The notes beneath the pieces are model-generated. The model was not told the origin of the DNA. It saw only the letters and a program-made list of their open reading frames with translations, and ran no database searches. A stretch of DNA of 64,000 bases, taken from positions 1-64,000 of the forward strand of contig JBIOEJ010000002.1 in assembly GCA_044445965.1 (NCBI GenBank). The letters are read 5' to 3'. Shown here in pieces: positions 8,503-17,755 of this stretch. A program made the position numbers and the translations under genes. The DNA is from GAS188 sp044445965 (lineage in GTDB: Bacteria; Pseudomonadota; Alphaproteobacteria; Rhizobiales; Beijerinckiaceae). Numbering within the stretch: the first letter of the stretch is position 1; each line of letters starts with the position of its first letter.

Positions 8503-10004
8503 TTATATTTGCCGACCTCGGCGTTCTCGCGCAACACGCCGTCCACCGCGGCGAACATCTCGCGCATGCGGGCCTCGGAGATCGGACTCTCGACCACCAC
8601 CACGAGCTCCGGCTTGTTCGAGGACGCACGCACCAGGCCCCAAGTGCCGTCTTCCGCGGTCACTCGAACACCGTTGACTGTGACGAGGTCGTGGATCGGT
8701 TCGCCCGCGACCTTCTCGCCGTTTTCCCGCATGGCCTCGAAGCGCCTCACGACCCGCTCGACGACAGCGTATTTCACCTCGTCGGCGCAATGGGGTGACA
8801 TGGTCGGCGTGCCCCAGGTCTTGGGCAGGGCGCGGTAGAGATCGGCCATCGACTTGCCGGGATTGCGGTCGAGCATTTCGACGATATGGATTCCGGTCAA
8901 TAAGCCGTCGTCATAACCACGACCGACTGGCGTGTTGAAGAAAAAATGGCCCGATTTCTCGAAGCCGGCGAGCGCCTTCAACTCGTTCACGCGGCGCTTG
9001 ATGTAGGAATGGCCGGTCTTCCAGTAATCCGTCTTGACGCCGCGCGCCCTCAGCACGGGATCGGTGACGAACAACCCCGTCGATTTCACATCGACGACGA
9101 AGGTCGAACCCGGATAGAGCTTTGAAAGATCGCGCGCCAGCATCACGCCGATCTTGTCGGCGAAAATCTCCTTGCCTTCATCGTCGACGACGCCACAGCG
9201 ATCGCCGTCTCCGTCGAAGCCCAGGCCTACATCCGCCTGCTCGGCGCGCACCTTGTCGGCGAGCGCATGCAGCATCTTCAAGTCCTCGGGGTTCGGATTG
9301 TAATGCGGGAAGCTGTGGTCGAGCCTGGTGTCCATCTCGACGACCTCGCAGCCGATTGCCCTGAACACCTCGGGCGCGAAGGCGCCGGCCGTGCCGTTGC
9401 CGCAGGCGGTGACGACCCGGAGCTTGCGCCCGATCTTTTCGCGCTTCGTCAGGTCGGCCAAATAACGCTCGCGAAGATTCGGCAGGAACTCGTAGGAGCC
9501 GCCGCCCCGCAAGTCGAACTTCGCGGCGAGCACGATGTCCTTGAGCCGTCCCATCTCGTCCGGACCGAAGGTGAGCGGCCGGTTGGCGCCCATCTTCACG
9601 CCGGTCCAGCCATTATCGTTATGCGAAGCCGTCACCATGGCGACGCACGGGCAATCGAGCGCAAATTGCGCGAAATACGCCATGGGAGACAAGGCGAGGC
9701 CGATATCCTTCACCTTCGCGCCTGTCGCCATCAAGCCGCAGATCAGCGCATACTTGATCGCGGACGAATAGGCGCGGAAATCGTGCCCGGTGACGATCTC
9801 GGGCTTCACGTCCATCTCGTGGATCAAGGTGCCGAGGCCCATGCCGAGCGCCTCGACACCCATCAGGTTGATTTCCTTCTCGAACAGCCAGCGTGCGTCG
9901 TATTCCCTGAAGCCGGTCGCCTTCACCATGGGCAGCGACTCGTATTCGTAGCTGTTGGGCGAGAGCTGCTGCAACGGCTTGGGAAAGGAGGAGCTTTGCG
10001 GCAT
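8490..10004 (-). CDS. Phosphomannomutase/phosphoglucomutase (alpha-D-phosphohexomutase)
   Basis: The enzyme interconverts hexose 1- and 6-phosphates for polysaccharide or glycogen precursors. It shows the phosphoserine loop TASHNDNGW, the magnesium loop DGDGDR, the sugar-binding FEKSGH loop and a C-terminal phosphate-binding RASSNKPELVVVVES region. The start at 10004 (MPQSSSFPKPL, 504 residues) is preferred; an in-frame ATG at 10052 would add 16 residues. Substrate preference (mannose or glucose) cannot be read from sequence. The glycogen genes further on make a glucose role reasonable, but that is inference. Confidence 0.88.
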   Translation of the reverse strand: MPQSSSFPKPLQQLSPNSYEYESLPMVKATGFREYDARWLFEKEINLMGVEALGMGLGTLIHEMDVKPEIVTGHDFRAYSSAIKYALICGLMATGAKVKDIGLALSPMAYFAQFALDCPCVAMVTASHNDNGWTGVKMGANRPLTFGPDEMGRLKDIVLAAKFDLRGGGSYEFLPNLRERYLADLTKREKIGRKLRVVTACGNGTAGAFAPEVFRAIGCEVVEMDTRLDHSFPHYNPNPEDLKMLHALADKVRAEQADVGLGFDGDGDRCGVVDDEGKEIFADKIGVMLARDLSKLYPGSTFVVDVKSTGLFVTDPVLRARGVKTDYWKTGHSYIKRRVNELKALAGFEKSGHFFFNTPVGRGYDDGLLTGIHIVEMLDRNPGKSMADLYRALPKTWGTPTMSPHCADEVKYAVVERVVRRFEAMRENGEKVAGEPIHDLVTVNGVRVTAEDGTWGLVRASSNKPELVVVVESPISEARMREMFAAVDGVLRENAEVGKYNQTI

Positions 10005-10163
10005 GAACGGTTCCGGTGGCGACGGGTTATCGCCGTACGCTGGATACCGCATCCCTGTCCCGGGGCCAAACTTGCCGCGTGGACAGCTGCGGGCAGGACC
10101 TGCAAGGTCCGAGGGCTTCGGGCCGGCAAACGCAAGGTCGCGGTCGGGCCCGCGAACAGAGCG

Positions 10164-11939
10164 CTATTCGGCCGGCTCCGCCCAAACGCCGCGCGTCGGC
10201 AGCTCGATGCGGCAGACGAGGCCGTCCGGCTCGAAACGCCGCTCGATCCGCGCGTCGGGGAGGCCGCGCTCGATCAGGCTCGTGCCGAAGCCGCGACGCG
10301 CCGGCGCCACAACCCGAGGCCCACCGCTCTCGCGCCAGACGAGCGAAAGTTGCTCCGCTCCGCCGCTGCGGCTCACCGTCCAGAAAAGCTTGACGCTGCC
10401 CCCGGGCTTCGACAGCGAGCCATATTTCGTCGCGTTGGTCGCTAGCTCGTGCAACGCGAGGCCGAGCGGCACCGCGAGGGAGGTATCGAGCATCACATCG
10501 GGGCCCTCCACATGCACCCGCTTCTCCGGCCCCGTTGCGAACGGCGCGAGCTGGCTCGAAACCAGGTCGCGCAGGCCTGCTCCCTCCCAGTTCCGGTCGG
10601 TCAGGAGATCATGCGAAGCCGCCATCGCGGCCAGGCGTCCGCTGAATGCCCGGGCGAAAGCCTCGGGATCGGGCGTCGAGCGCTGCGTCTGCCGCACGAT
10701 CGACTGCATCACCGCGAAGGAATTCTTGACGCGATGCACCAGCTCACGCGCCATCAATCTCTGGCGCTCCTCCGATTGCCGCCGATCGGTGATGTCGCGA
10801 ATGATCGAGGAAAACCCCAGCAACTCGCCGCTTGCGGCATGGATCCGGCTCTTGGTGACGACGCATGGAAACACCGTGCCGTCCTTGCGCCGGCGCTCGC
10901 TCTCCATGGAAATGACGGCCTCGCCGGCGGCCAGTTTGTCGATCGCGTCGCGAACCTCCCGCATTCCGTGCGGAGGCACGAGGATGGCGTGGCTTTGGCC
11001 GATGATCTCGTCCGGCCGATAGCCGAAGAGTCGCTCGGCGCCGCTGTTCCAGCTGCCGATGATATCCTGATGATCGAAGCTGAAAATCGCATCCGGAGAA
11101 CTACGCACGATGGCTGCAAGGCGAGCATCGGTGAGCGCGGCGCGCCGATCCTCCGTGATGTCCTCGATCACCGAGATGAAATAGGCGGGCGTGCCCTCGT
11201 CATCGCGCACCGCTACCGAGGTGAGGCTGGCCCAGACGATTGCCCCATCCTTGCGCAGATAGCGCTTCTCCATCGTCAAGCTCTCGCGGCCACCCCGCAA
11301 CAGCTCGGCCACGAGGGCAAGATTGCCATCGAGATCGTCGGGATGGGTGATGTCCTGGAAGCGCAGGCGCAGCAATTCGTCGCGCGAATAGCCCGTGATG
11401 GCGCAGAGACGGTCGTTGACGGCGAGCCACCCGCCGTCGAGCGCCACATGGGCGATGCCGATCGCCGCCTGCTCGAAGGTGGCGCGATAGCGCGCTTCGC
11501 TCTCGCGCAGCGCGGTCCGGGTTCGGCGGCGCTCTGAAATGTCCTCGATTATCGACATGCGATAGAGCACCGCCCCGGCATCGTCCTTGGCGAGCGACGA
11601 GGTCACGCGTGCCCACAGGCGCGTTCCGTTACGCCTCAGATAGCGCTTCTCCAAAACATAGCTGTCGACCTGGCCGCTATAAAGCCGCTTATGGCGCCGC
11701 CGCTCACGCGGCACGTCGGCCGCAAAGGTGATGTCGGCGAAGCTCTTGGCCAGCAATTCCTCGCGCGAATAACCCAGCATGGCGCACAGCCGGTCATTGA
11801 CCGCGATGAACCTGCCGTCGAGCGCCGCCTGTTCGATGCCGACCGCCGCCTGCTCGAACAACACCCGAAAATTGCGTTCGCTTTCGGCGAGCGCCGCCTC
11901 GGCGTGCTTTTCGTGCAGTGTCGCGGCAATCTCAGCCAT
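10164..11939 (-). CDS. Sensor histidine kinase, three PAS domains and HWE-type kinase core
   Basis: The 591-residue protein has no obvious membrane helix, so it is probably a cytoplasmic sensor. Three PAS/PAC units occupy about residues 20-140, 145-265 and 270-390, each ending in an IIED/IRDIT-like PAC signature. The kinase core follows, with the phospho-acceptor His402 in ELVHRVKNSFAV, the N box LHELATNATKYGSLS (about 496-510) and the WRE motif (LVWRESGG) that defines the HWE family of alphaproteobacterial kinases. PAS1 and PAS2 are very alike (NDRLCA.xGYSR.ELL), suggesting duplication. No response regulator is adjacent. The signal is unknown. Confidence 0.92.
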   Translation of the reverse strand: MAEIAATLHEKHAEAALAESERNFRVLFEQAAVGIEQAALDGRFIAVNDRLCAMLGYSREELLAKSFADITFAADVPRERRRHKRLYSGQVDSYVLEKRYLRRNGTRLWARVTSSLAKDDAGAVLYRMSIIEDISERRRTRTALRESEARYRATFEQAAIGIAHVALDGGWLAVNDRLCAITGYSRDELLRLRFQDITHPDDLDGNLALVAELLRGGRESLTMEKRYLRKDGAIVWASLTSVAVRDDEGTPAYFISVIEDITEDRRAALTDARLAAIVRSSPDAIFSFDHQDIIGSWNSGAERLFGYRPDEIIGQSHAILVPPHGMREVRDAIDKLAAGEAVISMESERRRKDGTVFPCVVTKSRIHAASGELLGFSSIIRDITDRRQSEERQRLMARELVHRVKNSFAVMQSIVRQTQRSTPDPEAFARAFSGRLAAMAASHDLLTDRNWEGAGLRDLVSSQLAPFATGPEKRVHVEGPDVMLDTSLAVPLGLALHELATNATKYGSLSKPGGSVKLFWTVSRSGGAEQLSLVWRESGGPRVVAPARRGFGTSLIERGLPDARIERRFEPDGLVCRIELPTRGVWAEPAE

Positions 11940-11954
11940 TCCGGACTTCCCGCT

Positions 11955-14147
11955 TCAACTCGCCAGAAATAAGACGGATTGTTCGGCGCGCTCGAGCAGC
12001 GCGTTGGCGAGCGTGCCGAAGATGAGGGTGTCGCCCGGTCGTTTCGTGGCGCCGAGGACGATGAGGGTATGACCGGCGCGTCGCGCCTGGCGCAGTATCG
12101 CGGTTTCGACCGAGTCGGCCACGCGCACCACGGTCCGAATGGAAGCGCCATATTGATCCGCGAGGCCGGTGATGTCCTTCAAGATCGCGTCCTCATGGCG
12201 GCGCAAGAGGAGCGAGCGGCCGAGCCGACCGCCTTCACCCCTGGTACCGCCAGGCGGCGTGACGTGGACCACCGTCGCCGTCGCGTTTTCGACCCGGGCG
12301 AGCGCGAAGGCAAATTCGGCGGCGCGGCGCGAGGCGTTGGTTCCGTTGACCGGGACAAGGATGTTCAAGCGCGAGCGCAGAGGGCGCGCCTGCAGTTGCC
12401 CGCCGGCCACGACCACCCCGACGGTGCCCTCGAAGCGGCGTGCGACCTCGACGATCTTGCTGTGGAAGCCGCCAGCCTCGGCTCTCGCGGGGTGCAGGCC
12501 GACCATCAAGAGGTCATAGCCCTTGCGAGCCTCGCTCGCGACCGCCTGATCCGGCGGCGGAGCCGGCGCTCGCGCCGTGGCCGGCGTGAGGCCTGCCTCG
12601 GGCGATGCCGCTTCAAGCTGCGCCTCCGGAGAAAGGCGCGCCTCGACGCGCAAGGTCGTCATCGGCAGGCCGCGCGGCCCCGCGACGAGGCCGGCGAGCC
12701 GCGCGGCGAGCTGCCCGCTCGCGCTGTCGTCGATCGTAAGCAGGATGCGCTCGAAATTAGCCACGAAACCTTTCGCTTCGAATTCCTCGCGCTCCAGCCG
12801 CTGCTTTTCCTCCGGCCTTATGGGCAGGCGGGCGAGCGCCCAGCGCAAGGTCGGGGGCATCACCATGGTGGTCGCCACCGCCATCGCCACGATCATCGTA
12901 TAGAGGTCCGGGTTGAGCGCGCCGATCGAAAGGCCGACGGAGGCGATGATCACCTCCGTCGAGCCGCGCGCATTCATGGCGATGCCGAGTGCGAGCGATT
13001 CGCGCCTCGTCAAGCCGCCGAGCTTGCCGCCCAGGAAGGCGCCCCCGAATTTGCCGATGCTCGCGATCAGGATGAGACAGAGCGTGATCAGCAGAAGCTG
13101 CGGATCCTTGAGAATGGTGATGTCGGTATTGAGGCCGGCGAGCGCAAAGAAGATCGGCATGAACAAGGCGGTGATCAGCCCGCGCAATTGGCCCTCGATA
13201 TGCCTGGTGAGGATCGGCGATTCTCCGATCAGCACGCCCGCGACGAACGCCCCGAGCACGGTGTGAACGCCGATCAGATGCGTGGCCAGCGCCATGACGC
13301 CCATGATCACGAGGATGACGGTGATCACCGGCAGCTCGCTCTTGAGGCTGTCATTCGCCCAGCGGATGATGGCGTGCACCACCGGCCGGCCGATGGTCAG
13401 GCTGGCGAGGAGGAAGATCGCCGTGCCCCCGATGCTCTTGCCGAGCGAGGCCGTGTCGACCCTGCCCCGAGTGGCCAGGCTCAAGGTGATGGCGACGATG
13501 ATCCAGCCGATCGAATCGTCGATGATGGCGGAGGCGACGATCACCTGGCCGAGGTCGCGGCGCATGAAGCTCATCTCGCGTACGACCATGGCGACGATCT
13601 TGATGGAGGAGATGGATAGGGCCGTGCCGAGGAACAGGGCCGTCGCCAATCTGCGCTCGGGCGAAGGCAGGAGGCTGTCGGGCAACAGGAACTCGCCGGT
13701 CAGAAAGCCGCAGAGGAAGGGCGCCGCGATGCCCGAGATCGAGACGCTGACAGCGGCGCGCTTAACCTTCGCGACGAGTTCGAGGTCGGTTTCCATGCCG
13801 GTGAGCAGGAGCAGCATCAGCACGCCGAGCTGGCCCACCCCGTCGATCATGCTGCGCTGGGCCGGGCTGTGGGGGAAAAGCGCTCTCTCGGCGTCTGGCG
13901 AGATCGCACCGAGCACCGAGGCGCCGACCAATATCCCGGCGAGCAACTGCCCGATGACGGCCGGTTGGCCCACCCGCTGCATCAACTCGCCGAGCGCCCG
14001 CCCGACGATCAAGAGCACGACGATCTGCGCGACGAACACCGCGTCCGACGGGCCTGGCGATTGTTCGGTCGCAGCGGCGAGCGCGCCCCCGCATGGGGCA
14101 AACGCCGATGCGATGCCGGCGAGGACGAACCGCGCCGCCCTCTTCAA
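11955..14147 (-). CDS. Monovalent cation:proton antiporter (CPA2) with C-terminal universal stress region
   Basis: The N-terminal half is a CPA2 Na+/K+-H+ exchanger with about 12 hydrophobic segments. Features include GQPAVIGQLLAGILVG, the ion-binding DDSIGW region and MNARGSTEVI. The C-terminal 300 residues carry universal-stress-protein-like strands (ILLTIDDSAS; NILVPVNGTNASRRAAEFAF; VLGATKRPGDTLIFGTLANALL). I chose the TTG at 14147, 730 residues, because the next residues (KRAARFVLAGIASAFAPCGG) look like a signal peptide and the TTG overlaps the TGA of a small upstream reading frame (TTGA). An ATG-like start at 14213 or 14264 is possible. The USP region may let nucleotides or stress gate ion flow; that is inference. 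Confidence 0.85.
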   Translation of the reverse strand: MKRAARFVLAGIASAFAPCGGALAAATEQSPGPSDAVFVAQIVVLLIVGRALGELMQRVGQPAVIGQLLAGILVGASVLGAISPDAERALFPHSPAQRSMIDGVGQLGVLMLLLLTGMETDLELVAKVKRAAVSVSISGIAAPFLCGFLTGEFLLPDSLLPSPERRLATALFLGTALSISSIKIVAMVVREMSFMRRDLGQVIVASAIIDDSIGWIIVAITLSLATRGRVDTASLGKSIGGTAIFLLASLTIGRPVVHAIIRWANDSLKSELPVITVILVIMGVMALATHLIGVHTVLGAFVAGVLIGESPILTRHIEGQLRGLITALFMPIFFALAGLNTDITILKDPQLLLITLCLILIASIGKFGGAFLGGKLGGLTRRESLALGIAMNARGSTEVIIASVGLSIGALNPDLYTMIVAMAVATTMVMPPTLRWALARLPIRPEEKQRLEREEFEAKGFVANFERILLTIDDSASGQLAARLAGLVAGPRGLPMTTLRVEARLSPEAQLEAASPEAGLTPATARAPAPPPDQAVASEARKGYDLLMVGLHPARAEAGGFHSKIVEVARRFEGTVGVVVAGGQLQARPLRSRLNILVPVNGTNASRRAAEFAFALARVENATATVVHVTPPGGTRGEGGRLGRSLLLRRHEDAILKDITGLADQYGASIRTVVRVADSVETAILRQARRAGHTLIVLGATKRPGDTLIFGTLANALLERAEQSVLFLAS

Positions 14148-14344
14148 AAGCGCGTATCGACCTGGGGCGAGCCGCGCTCCGCCAGCCGCATCGCCTCCGG
14201 CGCAGCTCCCCATCCGAGGTCGATGCCTCCCTGCGCTAGGCTGCGCGCCAGGACCGAAGCACATTTCCGCAGGACCCGATGGTTCTCGATCCCGAGCTCT
14301 TCTGCCGCTGCGGGCGCAGAGAATATCACGGGGGTCGTCGGCAT
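14144..14344 (-). CDS. Hypothetical 66-residue protein between rsh and the antiporter
   Basis: A short reading frame (MPTTPVIFSAPAAAEELGIE...) starts 22 bp after the end of the (p)ppGpp synthetase gene. Its TGA stop overlaps a TTG that starts a signal-peptide-like N-terminus of the antiporter. It contains a helix-like stretch (ENHRVLRKCASVLARSLAQG) and no membrane segment. I recognise no family. If the antiporter in fact starts upstream at 14264 or 14213, this frame would only overlap it and would probably not be real. Confidence 0.35.
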   Translation of the reverse strand: MPTTPVIFSAPAAAEELGIENHRVLRKCASVLARSLAQGGIDLGWGAAPEAMRLAERGSPQVDTRF

Positions 14345-14366
14345 GGCGAATCCGGGGAAATCGGCC

Positions 14367-16574
14367 TTATCCGTGAGCGCGCTCGGCGCTGTTGACCGTG
14401 GGCTTGCTGCGCAGCTGCGCCAAGATGGCGGTGAGATGCTTGAGATCCCATACCGAGATATCGATGGTCATCTCGACGAAGTCATCGGTGCGCCGCGTCA
14501 TCGTGATGTTCTCGATATTGCCGTCATGCTCGGCGATGACCGCCGCCACCTGGGCGAGCGAGCCCGGCTCGTTGATCGAAACGACGGTGATGCGGGCCGG
14601 GAAGCGCCGCGCATTCTTGCCGTCTACATCCCAGCGCACATCGAACCAGCCGTCGAGCGCGTTCTCGAAACGCGCGAGCTCCGGTGAATCGATGCGATGC
14701 ACCGTCACCCCTTCGCCGGGCGTCAAGATACCGACGATGCGGTCGCCCGGCACCGCGCCCCCATCGGCGAAGCGCACCGGGAGATTGGCGTCGAGCCCGA
14801 TGACCGGAACGTCGGAGGGCGGCTGCGCCTTGCTGGGCGCGGCGGCAGGCTTGAAGATCAAGCCGAGCGATTTCGGGAAGGCGAACCAGCCCGGGTCCTT
14901 CGGTGCGGGCTCGGAGACGAGATTCGCACGTTCGCCCTGGTAATCCGGATAGAGGGCGCGCAACACGTCGCTCGACTCCATTTCGCCGCGCCCGACCGCC
15001 GCCAGCACGTCCTCGACCGAAGCGCGCGCCAGACGCGGCAAGGCAGCCTTCAGCTTGTCGTCGCTATAGGCGCGTCCGGCCCGTTGGAAAGCACGCTCGA
15101 CGAGCTGGCGGCCGAGGCCTCCATATTGACGACGCACCGCGATGCGGGTCGCGCGCCTGATGGCGGCGCGCGCCTTGCCGGTGACCACGAGCGATTCCCA
15201 GGCGGCGGGCGGTGCCTGGTTCTCGGTCGACAGCACCTCGACCTCGTCGCCATTGCGCAGCTCGGATACCAGCGGCGCCAGGCGGCCATTGATCTTGCAG
15301 CCCACCATGCCGTTGCCGAGCTCGGTATGCACCGCATAGGCGAAGTCGATCGGCGTCGCGCCGCGTGGCAATGCGATCAACAGTCCTTTCGGCGTGAAGC
15401 AGAAGACCTGGTCGTGGAACAGCTCGAGCTTGGTATTCTCGAGGAATTCCTCGGGGTCGCCTTCGGCGAGATTGGCGATCGTGCGGCGTAGCCAGGCGAA
15501 GGCATTGCTCTCGGCCTCGAGGCGCCTCTTATCCGGCGACAGCCCGTCCTTATAAAGTGCGTGCGCCGCGATCCCGAGCTCGGCGATCCGATGCATCTCC
15601 TCAGTGCGGATCTGCAACTCCACACGCTGTCGCGCCGGCCCGACGACCGTCGTGTGCAACGAACGGTAATCGTTCTGCTTGGGCACCGAGATGTAATCCT
15701 TGAAGCGCCCCGGTACCATCGGCCAGCTCGTATGGACGACGCCGAGGGCGCGATAGCATTCCTCGATGTCCTTGACGATGACGCGGAAGCCGAAAATATC
15801 GGAGAGCTGCTCCAGCGCGATCGATTTCGCGTTCATCTTGCGCCACACCGAATAGGGCTTCTTGAGACGGCCCTTCACCGAGGCGCCGACGCCCTGCGCC
15901 GCCATGCTGCGCGAAACCGCCGCCTCGATCTCCGAGATGACGGCTTCGTTGCGGCCCGAGATATCCGACAGACGCTGGACGATCGTGTCATGCGCCTCCG
16001 GCATCAGCTCCTTGAAGGCGAGCTCCTCCAATTCGTCGCGCATGTCCTGCATGCCCATGCGGCCGGAGAGCGGGGCGTAGATGTCGAGCGTTTCCTGAGC
16101 GATCCGGCCGCGTTTGTCGGCCGGCACGAAACGCAAGGTGCGCATGTTGTGGAGGCGGTCGGCGAGCTTGACGAGCAACACGCGGACATCTTCGGAGATG
16201 GCGATGAGAAGCTTGCGCAGATTCTCCGCTTGCGCCGCCCGCATCGACACGAGGTCGAGGCGTTTGAGCTTGGTCAGCCCCTCGACCAAGGTCGCGATCT
16301 CATGCCCGAAGATCTGGTCGATCTCCTCGCGCGTCGCTGCCGTGTCTTCGATCGTGTCGTGCAGCATGGCTGCGACGATCGTCGAATCGTCGAGATGCAG
16401 GTCCGTCAGGATCGCCGCGACCTCGAGCGGATGCGAGAAATACGGGTCGCCCGAGGCGCGCTTCTGCACCCCATGCGCCTTCATCGCATAGACATAGGCG
16501 CGGTTCAGCAGTGCCTCGTCGGTATCGGGATTATACCTCCTGACCCGATCGACGAGTTCGTATTGGCGCATCAT
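14367..16574 (-). CDS. rsh: Bifunctional (p)ppGpp synthetase/hydrolase (RelA/SpoT homologue)
   Basis: This is the single long Rsh enzyme typical of Alphaproteobacteria, setting (p)ppGpp levels during starvation. The 735 residues carry an intact HD hydrolase domain (HDTIED near residue 71, KLADRLHNMRTL), a synthetase domain (DIFGFRVIV, YRSLHTTV), a TGS domain (FCFTPKGLLIALPRGATPIDFAYAVHTELG) and a C-terminal ACT domain (ITVVSINEPGSLAQVAAVI). Both active sites look complete. The first two codons are Met; either could start. The antiporter gene lies downstream on the same strand. Confidence 0.95.
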   Translation of the reverse strand: MMRQYELVDRVRRYNPDTDEALLNRAYVYAMKAHGVQKRASGDPYFSHPLEVAAILTDLHLDDSTIVAAMLHDTIEDTAATREEIDQIFGHEIATLVEGLTKLKRLDLVSMRAAQAENLRKLLIAISEDVRVLLVKLADRLHNMRTLRFVPADKRGRIAQETLDIYAPLSGRMGMQDMRDELEELAFKELMPEAHDTIVQRLSDISGRNEAVISEIEAAVSRSMAAQGVGASVKGRLKKPYSVWRKMNAKSIALEQLSDIFGFRVIVKDIEECYRALGVVHTSWPMVPGRFKDYISVPKQNDYRSLHTTVVGPARQRVELQIRTEEMHRIAELGIAAHALYKDGLSPDKRRLEAESNAFAWLRRTIANLAEGDPEEFLENTKLELFHDQVFCFTPKGLLIALPRGATPIDFAYAVHTELGNGMVGCKINGRLAPLVSELRNGDEVEVLSTENQAPPAAWESLVVTGKARAAIRRATRIAVRRQYGGLGRQLVERAFQRAGRAYSDDKLKAALPRLARASVEDVLAAVGRGEMESSDVLRALYPDYQGERANLVSEPAPKDPGWFAFPKSLGLIFKPAAAPSKAQPPSDVPVIGLDANLPVRFADGGAVPGDRIVGILTPGEGVTVHRIDSPELARFENALDGWFDVRWDVDGKNARRFPARITVVSINEPGSLAQVAAVIAEHDGNIENITMTRRTDDFVEMTIDISVWDLKHLTAILAQLRSKPTVNSAERAHG

Positions 16575-16586
16575 GCGCGCGCACCC

Positions 16587-17642
16587 TTACCCGGCGTTGA
16601 AATGGCCCTTGACGAAAGTGAGATCGAGCGTGCCCCGCTCGTCGACCGCCGCGTCGACGAGGCCTTGCGCCTTGTACCAGGCGATCTGCCTGAGGATATC
16701 GGCGACATCGAGCCTGGCCTGCGGGTCGAGATAGAAGGCCGAGGCTTTCACCGACGCCGCGGCCTTTTCCGGCGGATCGCCGGGATAGACATATTTGGCG
16801 ATGCTGGCGGCGACCTCGTCGCTCGTCTTGTCGAAGACGCGCTTGCCGTCGCCGTCGCGCCTCAACAAGCCGCCGAAATAATCGCCCGCTCCCTTCTGAT
16901 AGCCCCGCACGAATTTCTCGAGCATCGGCCGCCTTGCGGCGATCGCCTTGGGTGTCGTGAACAGGCCGCCGAATTGATATTCGTCGATGTCGGAATAGCG
17001 CGCGATGAATTTCGCGTCGCCGCTATCCGTCATGGCGCGAGCGAGATGGGGCGCGATGATGATGGAGTCGACCTGGCCCGTCTTCAGCGCCGCCGCCATG
17101 GCGAGGAGCGACTGCAAGGGGCGGATGGTGATGCTCTTCAGGTCGATGCCCTTGGCGGCCGCGATCTGGCCGATCTGGTAGTGGAAGGACGATCCGACCT
17201 GGGTGATGCCGATCGAATGGCCCGCATATTGGCTGACGTCATGAAACCCCTTGTCCCAGGCGGCGTTCGACACCAAGACGACATTGCCCTCATAGCCCTT
17301 GGCCTCCTTGGCCTGGGCCGCGATGATCTTCAGCGCCCCCTTCCCGGCGAGGTTGAAGAAGCCGCCCGTGAAGGCCGTGACGCCGAGATCGAGGTCTCCT
17401 GACGCCGTCGCGACCGCGATCGGCTGCGCCGCGTCGAAGAAAGTGAGCTGAACGTCGAGCCCCTCATCCTTGAAGTAGCCGCGCTCGACGGCAATGAACA
17501 CCGAGCCCGAGGAGACGAAGCGAAGCGAGCCGAGCTTGACCTTCTCGGGCTCGCCCTCGGCTCGGGTTTGCGAGAAGGGCAGGCACGAAGCCGCTCCGGC
17601 AAGCATCACGGCGCGCCGCGACGGGTGATGGGGTGAGCTCAT
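16587..17642 (-). CDS. ABC transporter substrate-binding protein (SsuA/THI5-like, NMT1 family)
   Basis: This periplasmic protein would capture a small ligand such as a sulfonate, nitrate or pyrimidine precursor for an ABC importer. From the ATG at 17642, with GAGAGA 8 bases upstream, it is 351 residues. It starts with a twin-arginine-like signal (SRRAVMLAGAASCLPF), followed by the type-2 binding fold (KLGSLRFVSSGSVFIAVERGYF...DLGVTAFTGGFFNLAGKG). No permease or ATPase gene is adjacent, so it is an orphan receptor here. The ligand cannot be predicted. Confidence 0.85.
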   Translation of the reverse strand: MSSPHHPSRRAVMLAGAASCLPFSQTRAEGEPEKVKLGSLRFVSSGSVFIAVERGYFKDEGLDVQLTFFDAAQPIAVATASGDLDLGVTAFTGGFFNLAGKGALKIIAAQAKEAKGYEGNVVLVSNAAWDKGFHDVSQYAGHSIGITQVGSSFHYQIGQIAAAKGIDLKSITIRPLQSLLAMAAALKTGQVDSIIIAPHLARAMTDSGDAKFIARYSDIDEYQFGGLFTTPKAIAARRPMLEKFVRGYQKGAGDYFGGLLRRDGDGKRVFDKTSDEVAASIAKYVYPGDPPEKAAASVKASAFYLDPQARLDVADILRQIAWYKAQGLVDAAVDERGTLDLTFVKGHFNAG

Positions 17643-17755
17643 CGGTCTGATCTCTCTCGGTTGGCCTCTCGGGCACAATATAGCGAGTGTCGGGCCGAAA
17701 TAGCCAAGCTCCCTGGCTGGCCTTCCCTTAAACCGGTCTGGCCGAGGCGCGCTCG

